Source: Bimastos eiseni (taxonomy: Eukaryota; Annelida; Clitellata; Crassiclitellata; Lumbricidae). Taken from it: a stretch of 64,000 nucleotides of DNA. Below are positions 56,201 through 64,000 of this stretch, in pieces (positions within the stretch are counted from its first letter, which is position 1; each line of letters starts with the position of its first letter). Under the pieces are notes generated by a model that saw only the letters and a list, made by a program, of their open reading frames with translations, was not told the DNA's origin and made no database searches. The stretch spans positions 34,575,393-34,639,392 of the forward strand of contig OY365813.1 in assembly GCA_959347315.1 (NCBI GenBank), written 5' to 3'. The translations under genes were made by a program, and so were the position numbers.

Positions 56201-58100
56201 GGAGATTATGATTGCGATGTAACTGGATCCCTAGGTGCTTAGCTATGCAACTGAAAGGGGGTGTAAAAACTGTAAATTATAATTTTCCAATGATAGATTC
56301 TTGTGGCGCTCCGAGCAGTTACAAGAGGCCATCCAATGGCATCCATAGACTGACGTTACTGACGTTACGCAATTTTTAATGATTTTAGCTCCACTCGCCC
56401 TCGTCACACGTCGTCACAAATGCCCTGACCCCCTCAAATACGACGTTCAAACGCTCTGACAACTTCCCCAAAAACACCAGATGTCCAGAAGGTATAGGCA
56501 AATTTTGTATGATTGTCAAAAAGCTTTCTATATCTATAAAACACATAAAACCACATAGTAGAACGAAGAAAAATGGACAGCTTTTGATAAAATTGCGCAT
56601 TTTTATGTGAAGACGTGACATCGTATTTCGTCGATCCCTCCTCTCGTTACACATTATCATAAATGGGCGACTCCTAGGCGTGTCGCTTCATTTATGGACG
56701 TTCCCCAATGCACAGTTGTTGCATGACGTAAGGCACCCTTCCGCAAAAGTTTACAATGAGGTGGAAGAACCGAAAACCACATAAGCAATTTTACATATTT
56801 TAAGATCTTTAATTTTGTTTTAACAAATGACCGGGCCTCAAACATACCCCCTACGAAACAACGAAACGCTAACGTATCAACCCCTATACGCGCTTGTGAT
56901 ATTCCGTTCAAAGCGGTAGATAAAACGGAATAAAAAAAAAGCCTAGTGTCAGTACAGAGTAAACGAAATTCTGCAGAAGTTGTGTAATAATAAAGTTGTC
57001 AATTGGCCAATAGATGGAAGCAGCAGATCCAGATTTTATGGTGCTTTAACTTGATACGCCTACACACTGCAACTGATGATAGAACGCATTGAAACCTGTA
57101 GTGGGACCTGATGCATTAAAACTCAGAATTCATGCAACCGTGCATAGTTATTATGGCGCTAGAGATTTCATCAGCATAGAGACGTTAACTCTGAAATTAA
57201 AAATGACATCATCACCACGGCAACTGATTTGTAACAACATATGATACGTCATCCAATGAGGTCATTGTTCTTCTTGGACAGCGTTATAAAACCGATTTTC
57301 AGCGTCAGACAACTTCATCCTCTAGGTGGAAAGCGGATTGTTTAACAATCAATTCTTAAGTTTAGTCGAAATGTGGACGGAGGCGTTTTTACGTCTGTGC
57401 GCCGGTTCTCTAGCCGCGTCGACTGAGTGATTGAATCACTCCGCGGGTGCGTGAGCCACATCACAACCCTGTCAGCGAGTTTCGTAAAAGCATTCGAAAA
57501 GACGAACAAGTCGTATTCAATTCACGAATAATAACAGATGAAAAGATCCGATTGACAACAGTTTTGCAATGAGCGGATTTGTGCAAAACATATTCGTAAG
57601 GGTTACTAATTTAAAAAAATCCTTAACTCCAACGTTGGGTGTCGGAAAAAAGCATGATGTTTGCAGTGGCTGCCATTCGCAATGACCCTAGGTGCAACTG
57701 TTGGTTGAAGAGCGCGATCTACAAGACTTAGTTGTGAAAGCCTAAAGCAACCGTTGGCCATCACCCCTCATATCTTTCTTACTTGGCCTATTTACAGGTT
57801 TCTGCTTAACTCCTAACAGCTGTCTACGAATCAATAAAAATAAAGATAGGCTCAATGGCAGATTAATACCGCGATTGAACGATGAGGAATTTTGGAACAG
57901 AAGCAGTTGAACTGTTGAACGCAACCACAGACTAAACAGACAGACAGACAGACAGACACACACAGACAGACAGAATGACTCACACTTCCAACCTTTTCTC
58001 TGTGTTTGTCTTCTTCGTCTGTCTGCCTTTTGTCTGTCTTTGTACTCGTCTTGCCAAATGCAGCCTTATAAAGTTGCCAATGGCAGAGAGACAGACAGAG
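56200..58100. other. Intergenic, no gene seen
   Basis: Unassigned AT-rich sequence with a short (GACA)n run at 57935-57975 and (TGTC)n near 58015. Minus-strand frames at 56385-56911 have no recognisable domain. Confidence 0.4.
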
Positions 58101-58104
58101 ACAG

Positions 58105-58262
58105 ACAATTAGGGGTGATCATACACAAGAGTGCAAAGCCATCAAGGCAATGTTCAGAGACAGCACAAAAGCGAACAAGGTGTTAGGAATGATTAAAAAG
58201 CAATAATCAGCAGAGAAAAAGAAATAATTCTTAATGTGATAAAAAAATTATCCAGGTTTAGA
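58105..58262 (+). pseudogene. CR1/Rex1-like LINE fragment
   Basis: Encodes LGVIIHKSAKPSRQCSETAQ and, shifted, VLGMIKK. This matches EVIMHKSSKPSRQWVDAAKK and STLGMIRR of the element at 43545-44912. It abuts the RLE-type fragment that follows. Confidence 0.7.
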
Positions 58263-58349
58263 TGGAAGAGCAGTTCTTGAGCCAACCCTGAGAGTACCAG
58301 GTCAGTGTTCGGGAGCATCATAGTCAACGGGACAACTATACACTCGTAA

Positions 58350-59525
58350 ATTGGATTCTCGGGATACAGTTTCTGTCATACTTAGACGGCAACCGAAAGA
58401 CTGATCGTGTACGAGACTTACGTAGATCAGGTGCCCATCAGTGGCTGCAGGGTTTGCTCCCAATAAGAGATGGTGATCTCCGTGAATGCAGCATCGTCTC
58501 GCTGGTTTCTTCCGCCTATTTGGCCTCAGCCGCGGCGACTCAATAGAACTGCAGACCGCCATTCTCGCAGCAGCAACAACGGTCCCATACATTTACTGGG
58601 AAGAACTTTTGGAATTTCGGCGGGATTCATAACCCGAGACCATGAGTCCCCTTCTAACAAAGCAGAGCACCTGGGACCGGCCGCTCATCGAACTGGACAA
58701 GGCCAAAATCTGCCGCTAAGCCAGTGGCTTGGTCAATGGTGCCAGGTTGGATGCGGGTGTCAGCCCTCACTCAGCCGATTGGCTGACCACTATGCCGATT
58801 GCGGCATGTGGCCTCGTCCTGGACAATGAGGCGTTTTTTCGTGTCGCGGTGGGGCATCGGTTGGGCCTGGACCTATGTGGCCCCTACAGGTGCTTCTGTG
58901 GAGAGAGCGTGACCTAAGAGTGCCATAATGGCTTTGTCTGTCGAAAGGTCCCAGGGACGCTCCTTACTCCAACACGCCATAAACGACATTATACGGCGGC
59001 CCCTCCTCAGGGCTCAGGTCATGAACACTAGAGAACCGGTTGGCCTGTTCCGAACGGACGGCAGGAGACCAGATGGAACAACACTCATCCTCTGGTCGAA
59101 CTGAAAGTACTTGGCGTGGGATGCCACGATCGTTCACACCTGCGCCGCCTCGTATGTAACATCCCAGGCGGGCGCGATGGGACCAGCGTCGGAACAGGCG
59201 GCAAACCGCAAAACTGCAAAAATACGAGGGGCTACCTGCCTCGTATATGTTTCAACCGGTGGCCATTAAGACGTTGGGCCGGTTTAATACTTCGGCAGCA
59301 GATTTAATTGGGAAATTTGGCAATCACACCTCTTTCATCAGTGGCGACAAGTGCGAAACTGTTCTTCTTTTTCAGCGTCTGTCTATCTGCATCCAGCATT
59401 ACAATCTGGTTACTTTTAATGGCACTTTTCCTTTGACCCCGGAAGACGAGGCCTGATCCTCCGGACAACTATTTTAACAGTAATTTCTAAGTCCGTGGGA
59501 GAACGAAGTACCTCAAGGCATAAGA

Positions 59526-59530
<5 letters not shown>
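58350..59530 (+). pseudogene. RLE-type retroelement, longest truncated copy
   Basis: Frames encode HQWLQGLLPIRDGDLRECSI and SSAYLASAAAT (like [15 protein letters not shown] and [10 protein letters not shown] of the 980-codon copy). Next comes WLVNGARLDAGVSPHS with FFRVAVGHRLGLDLCGPYRC and FCGESVT (zinc-knuckle region). Then follow RRPDGTTLILW, YLAWDATIVHT, and RLSICIQHYNLVTFNGTFPL ending in a stop at about 59454. Several frameshifts and stops are present. The 3' UTR ends in (AAT)n at 59527. Confidence 0.85.
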
Positions 59531-59571
<41 letters not shown>

Positions 59572-59660
59572 GTTAATAATTAAATATAATTATTAATAAT
59601 AATAACAACAACAACAATAGTAATAATAATCATGGTAATAATAATGATGGCAGCAGTAAT
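59527..59660. repeat. (AAT)n tail/microsatellite
   Basis: AAT repeat after the retroelement fragment, continuing imperfectly to the left edge of unit B. Confidence 0.9.
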
Positions 59661-59711
59661 AGTAATAGTCATTAGTCATTCTTATTTTTATGATCATTCT
59701 TCTCATCAATA

Positions 59712-60116
59712 GTGACATTGATGACTGTACTCAGTGCGTTTTCCTCGTTGCCCTGCCAACAGGTGCGTCTTGCCCTGCGCAGGTATTCCACTCGTCTTCA
59801 CGCGACGCTGACTGGTGAGGCTGTGATGCTGTGTCGTCCGATATATAAAGCGATTCCTGAGAGTCCTTCCGTCATTCCACATCCGCTCAATCAAGTGAGG
59901 AGAAGCGGCGGAAAGCAAAGGACACAGCTGGACGTTAACGCCATCGCTTTTTCGGTGTCGGCTATCGAGAAGATCATCGAGTTTTGGAAATCAGGCTGGC
60001 TGTTTGGTTTAGAAGTGCCATTGCACTGCGCAACGTTGCTAACTGTTAGTTGCTATTGGTCGATTCGTTGCGTCATTGCAGCTGTTGACCGCTACGCGGT
60101 TGATTACGTTGCCTAG
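59712..60116 (+). CDS. Hypothetical ORF in unit B
   Basis: 134-codon counterpart of 37387-37815, starting MTLMTVLSAFSSLPCQQ. Same caveats: no domain, and conservation is explained by recent duplication. Confidence 0.25.
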   Translation: MTLMTVLSAFSSLPCQQVRLALRRYSTRLHATLTGEAVMLCRPIYKAIPESPSVIPHPLNQVRRSGGKQRTQLDVNAIAFSVSAIEKIIEFWKSGWLFGLEVPLHCATLLTVSCYWSIRCVIAAVDRYAVDYVA

Positions 60117-60989
60117 CTGTTCATGAGTTCGTTAGCTGTTCACTTCTAGACAATGAACGGTTTGTACATTTGCTAAAGCTGTTCGCCGGATGTTTATGAC
60201 GTTGCGAACGGTTCATCAGCCGTTCGATGCTAACAACCGTTCGTTGGGAGAAACACCAGCGGTTCATTGCTAGCATTTCATTGCTAGCAGTTCGTTGATA
60301 ATCAGTGCACTATAGCTGCTTGTAACATCAACCGTTCGATGCTAACAGCTGCTCGTTGAGTAAAACGACAGCGATTAACAGTTCAAAAAAACTAACAGTT
60401 CATTACTGGGAGTTCGTTGATTACCAGTTCACTATAGCTGTTCGTATCGCTCCCACCCGTTCATGTATCGATAGCAGTTAGTCTCCAACCGTTGAGTGAA
60501 CGCATCTCCTGCTAGCAGTTCACCCCTAGCTGTTAACGTCGCTCTGCTGACTTCTCCGACGAGCGCCGGACACATCTGTCGCCTGCACCCCGGGTTATTG
60601 ATCTGTCAACGCCAGAGGCATTATGCTCGCCTGCTTATTTACCGCCTCCGTATAAAGCACAGCACAGGTGAGGAGGCTATACTTGTCATCTGCTGTGTGT
60701 ATTGGCGCAGGTGGATTGATTGGATATTTGTCGCATAGAGATGGAGTCGGGTTTCAAACGATGAGGATGCTGAAGTTTGATACCCGCTGAGTCTGTGGAG
60801 GATTATATGCCGCGATTGTTGCTATGACAACGGGGAGTGGGCGTAACACGTGGCTGTATATAGGCTGCTTTTATTAGGTTTTGTATAGCGTGAATGTAAG
60901 CCATGTATGTATGTATGTATGTATGTATGAATGTATGCATGTGATATATGCATGCATGAATGCTGTCCGTCTCACCAATATACTGTATT

Positions 60990-61325
60990 GTATTGTATTT
61001 AAGCATTTATATAGCGCCTCTAGTAGGGTGAACCGTTCAGAAGCGCTGCCAGTGCACGAGGTCCTGCGAGAAGAATCAGGTCATGAGAAAAGTGAAAGAG
61101 GACGAGAGACTTCCAGATAGAATTGTAGAGCGAACAGATGGAGAAAGCGCGTTCCAGAGAAAGGGAAAGACTGAAGCAAAAGATCGAGACTGAGCTATAG
61201 CTGTTCTAGTTCCTGAAACGAAGATGTCAAGTCTATTGAACGACTTGGAACGTGAACAGAGGGAGGAAACTGACTGAGGCCAAAGTATTACGTTAGCCTG
61301 ATATTTCGGGGGTAAGACCACACTG
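60990..61325 (-). pseudogene. LINE 3'-end fragment inserted in unit B
   Basis: The minus strand encodes SKSFNRLDIFVSGTRTAIAQ and FPFLWNALSPSVRSTI, an L2/Jockey-type ORF end. After the stop come CTACTAGAGGCGCTATATAA, ATGCTTAAA and ACAATACAATAC. Unit A lacks it, so it arrived after, or was lost since, the duplication. No target duplication is obvious. Confidence 0.75.
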
Positions 61326-62153
61326 AGTCTGAAGATTAAAATGAGAATTTTTTATTTGTATGGAGGAATTAAGGGACGCAACTTCGGAAAGAAATACATG
61401 GAGAGGGTTGATCATGACGGTCGCTAGATTTCAACGAAATGACAGCACAAAGTAACAGGGTAATGCCAGCATGGAGAGGGAGCCAAGCGAGCCAGAGAGG
61501 TTTATTTAACGACGTTCTCATATCTGAGATGATTAACGGCGAGCCATCACTCTAGCAGTTGTCTTAAGTACTGACTGAAGAGCATATAGGCCTAGACGAA
61601 CCTCTCGAAGACCAATGACAAGGGAATTGCATGCAGTAGGATAAGTCTATATGAGAACTGATACACTGTTGTGGCAGTTCTCCGACGTCGCGTACTTTTG
61701 CCTTGTAAACATATTTTTGCATCAAACTATAGATTTTACAGAAGTCTTTTATTAGAAACTATTTGCATTCTAATTCTGATTTTGGCAAAAATATTGTATT
61801 TTATTTCTATTCTGTTCTATTCACTGAACGCCATATTGTAAACAAATGAGGTCACTGTGATGTCAATTTTACCGAAACAGCACATCATTGTCTTATAAAT
61901 AACGAAGAGATTGCGCGTGTTCCTCTGTCGGGCGATGCATTTCCACAGTTTTAGAGCTATTGACTCGAAACCTTAGCCGTCGGCTCGGGGAACACCTGGG
62001 ATACAAAGTCGAGGGGTTGGTCTACCCCGCGTATGTATGTATGTGTGTGAATTTGTTGCTCGATGTGTGAATATAGGATGGGATGACGACAACGAAGAGG
62101 ATTGAAATTCAAATGGAGCCATTTGATGTCAATCAGTTACCGAATATAATAGC

Positions 62154-62156
<3 letters not shown>

Positions 62157-62234
<78 letters not shown>

Positions 62235-62241
62235 TGCTGTT

Positions 62242-62285
<44 letters not shown>

Positions 62286-62287
62286 TT
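62157..62287. repeat. (GTA)n then (AAT)n microsatellite
   Basis: Longer GTA run than in unit A, with a TTGCTGTTG interruption, ending at the 5' break of the retroelement fragment. Confidence 0.95.
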
Positions 62288-62845
62288 TAACGTAAGAGGC
62301 ACACACGGTCTATCCTCAAGCATTGGCTTTGGCCGCGTGGCTCGTCATGCTGCCATTAACGACCTTATCCACCGCAGCTTAATCAAAGCAGGCTTCCTGT
62401 CGATTAAACAGCCACAAGGCATGCTGTGCTCACACGGAATGGGACCGGACGGCGCTATGCTCCTACCATGGAGAGCTGGCAGAAGTAGTCTCGTATGGGA
62501 CGCCACGATCGTCGATACGCTGGCACAGTCTTATCAGCATGCAACGGCTGCGGCCGCAGTAGCAGCGGCGGAAATAGCGGACATCAGAAAGACCCAAAAA
62601 TATCCGACCCTGCAAGCATCGCATAACTTCGTCCCACTGGCACTGGAAACTTTAGGCCCCATCAATTCAAGAGGCCTCTCGCTCATCAATGACTTAGGCA
62701 GACATCTGACCAAGGCGACAGAAGAAACGAAGGAGACAGTCTTCCTATCACAGAGACTATCAGTTCTTGTACAACGATTTAATGCTGTCGCTTTCGCTGG
62801 TTCCTTTGTTCATCGACTGAGTAATTAATAATAATAATAATACCT
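62288..62845 (+). pseudogene. RLE-type retroelement fragment in unit B
   Basis: Same insertion as 39543-40098, but with an open 163-codon frame: ARHAAINDLIHRSLIKAGFL, MGPDGAMLLPWRAG, SLVWDATIVDTLAQSYQH, KTQKYPTLQASHNFVPLALE and [22 protein letters not shown]. The codon that is a stop in unit A is CAG here. Confidence 0.85.
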
Positions 62846-62942
62846 CGAACTGAAATTACTAAAACATTTTTATACCGTCATTCATGTTAGCACTTCTGCA
62901 TTTATGTCATATTGTTTTCTTTCACAATAAATAATAGTAGTA

Positions 62943-62977
<35 letters not shown>

Positions 62978-63038
62978 CATCATCATCATCATCATCGTCA
63001 CACCTGAATCGATATGGTCACATTTTACCAGGTCACAA

Positions 63039-63557
63039 ATGGACAAAGGAAGGAAACAAGCTCCGTCCTCCTCCTCGTCATCCTCCTCCTCCTCATCATC
63101 ATCACAGTTCCAACCGGAAGCTACTAAGAAGCACCCTCGCCAGTCCGTTCCCAAGGTCCTCTCGACCGGACGTTCCAAATCCGACTTCCGGTGTCGCCAG
63201 GGTGCCGCGCATGCGCACTTGGCATCGGCGGAACTGGATGAGCTGCGCCATATGTCGATCGGGTCACCGGTTCCTACCCCCAGGGCAGAGGACGACTTGC
63301 CGGGCACAGAGGGACCCCCCGTGGGATGCCGTCTTGGGTCGTTCCCTCTCATTAAGGTTGATAGTTGCGAGGGTGGAATGATTGCCCCCTCTGTGGTTGG
63401 GGTGGAAGAACGAGGAGGAGGGGAGGTGGCGAGGAGGGGTAAGGGTGCGAGGAGAAATTCTGATACCCTTGCGACTCCGTCTTATATTCCGAGGTCGAGC
63501 GGGGCAAAGGTTGTGAGGTACACGTTTATAGGATCAGAGGATGCAGTGAGCGACTGA
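63039..63557 (+). CDS. Hypothetical 172-aa Ser-rich protein (unit B)
   Basis: Counterpart of 40292-40807 with one extra Ser codon and a handful of substitutions (KPDF/KSDF, EGPSV/EGPPV, DSCEDG/DSCEGG, FRGSED/FIGSED). The frame and stop are kept. Function unknown. Confidence 0.4.
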   Translation: MDKGRKQAPSSSSSSSSSSSSSQFQPEATKKHPRQSVPKVLSTGRSKSDFRCRQGAAHAHLASAELDELRHMSIGSPVPTPRAEDDLPGTEGPPVGCRLGSFPLIKVDSCEGGMIAPSVVGVEERGGGEVARRGKGARRNSDTLATPSYIPRSSGAKVVRYTFIGSEDAVSD

Positions 63558-63589
63558 TGGGGTGGAAGACTGAGAGGGAAGGATGGACT

Positions 63590-63729
63590 GAGAGTGAGGC
63601 AGAGAGGTTGACAGGGAGGCAGAGAGGGAGGCAGGGGGGGAGGAAGAGATTTAGAGAGGGGCGTAGAGAGGGGAAAGAGTAAGTCAGAGAGTTAGAAACA
63701 GGGACAGAGGAAATAATCAGCTGAGAGAT

Positions 63730-63772
<43 letters not shown>

Positions 63773-63893
63773 AAGAGAGAGACAAAGAGAGAGAGAGTGA
63801 AATAGAGATGAGTACGTGTGTGAGAATGACTCAGAGAGAGAGCGTTGGAGATGGCAAAGATAGAAACAAACGGATAGACAGACAGAGACGGAC

Positions 63894-63954
<61 letters not shown>

Positions 63955-64000
63955 GACAGACAGAGGGGAGGAAGAGTAAGAAAGTGAGAATGACACATAG
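63590..64000. repeat. (GA)n/(GACA)n purine tract
   Basis: AGAGAGAG and GACAGACA runs at the right edge; longer than the equivalent in unit A. Confidence 0.93.

Larger units (their letters stand above)
59693..64000 (+). repeat. Large direct repeat, unit B (continues past the right edge)
   Basis: Second copy of 37390-41060, offset by about 22.3 kb. It contains an insertion at about 60930-61440 with a LINE fragment, and expanded (GTA)n and (GA)n runs. Its end at 63960-64000 still matches 41018-41058. Confidence 0.95.

Noticed and set aside
37390..64000. The two 4-kb repeats as LTRs of one giant element
   Set aside because: No TG...CA ends, primer-binding site or gag-pol between them, and the interior holds a spliced gene with its own promoter; segmental duplication or assembly duplication is simpler.

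Overview
The window is nuclear DNA from an animal, most probably a marine invertebrate. Coding sequence is split by GT-AG introns, microsatellites and minisatellites are very abundant, and non-LTR retrotransposons, tRNA-derived SINEs and small DNA transposons (hAT-like, Tc1/mariner-like) fill much of the rest. The palindrome TAGGCCTA recurs about ten times. I cannot fix the phylum. No prokaryotic operon, CRISPR array, rRNA gene or functional tRNA gene was seen.

Three multi-exon genes can be assembled by hand with matching splice phases. (1) 769-12105, + strand: the 3' third of phosphatidylinositol 4-kinase alpha (PI4KA), 16 exons and about 731 residues, including the whole lipid-kinase domain and the stop codon; the 5' part lies off the left edge. 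(2) 29223-15947, - strand: a complete four-exon gene for a secreted somatomedin-B plus thrombospondin type-1 protein of the SBSPON family (320 aa), convergent with PI4KA. (3) 45601-54956, + strand: a gene I do not recognise, with at least eight exons. It has an N-terminal basic nuclear-localisation-like segment, four 20-residue acidic/proline repeats and a Gln/Pro-rich C-terminus. A CCAAT/CRE-like promoter lies just upstream of its start codon.

The main mobile-element finding is a family of non-LTR retroelements. One copy (24879-21937, - strand, in SBSPON intron 2) keeps a 980-codon ORF with reverse transcriptase, a CCHC zinc knuckle and a C-terminal PD-(D/E)XK-like (RLE-type) domain. At least six shorter 3' fragments of the family are scattered through the window. 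Nearly all are bracketed by (TAA)n tracts, suggesting insertion into, or templating by, TAA microsatellites. Other LINE fragments (CR1/Rex1- or L2-like) share a 3' tail motif, GCGCTATATAAAT, with tRNA-headed SINEs.

From 37.39 kb to about 41.06 kb and from 59.69 kb to beyond the right edge lie two nearly identical direct repeats about 22.3 kb apart. Each carries a truncated RLE-type element and an intact 171/172-codon ORF of unknown function. The unrecognised gene lies between them. The stretches 12.9-15.9 kb, 18.2-19.1 kb, 29.5-37.0 kb, 41.6-43.5 kb and 56.2-58.1 kb contain repeats or unassigned sequence and no gene I can support.
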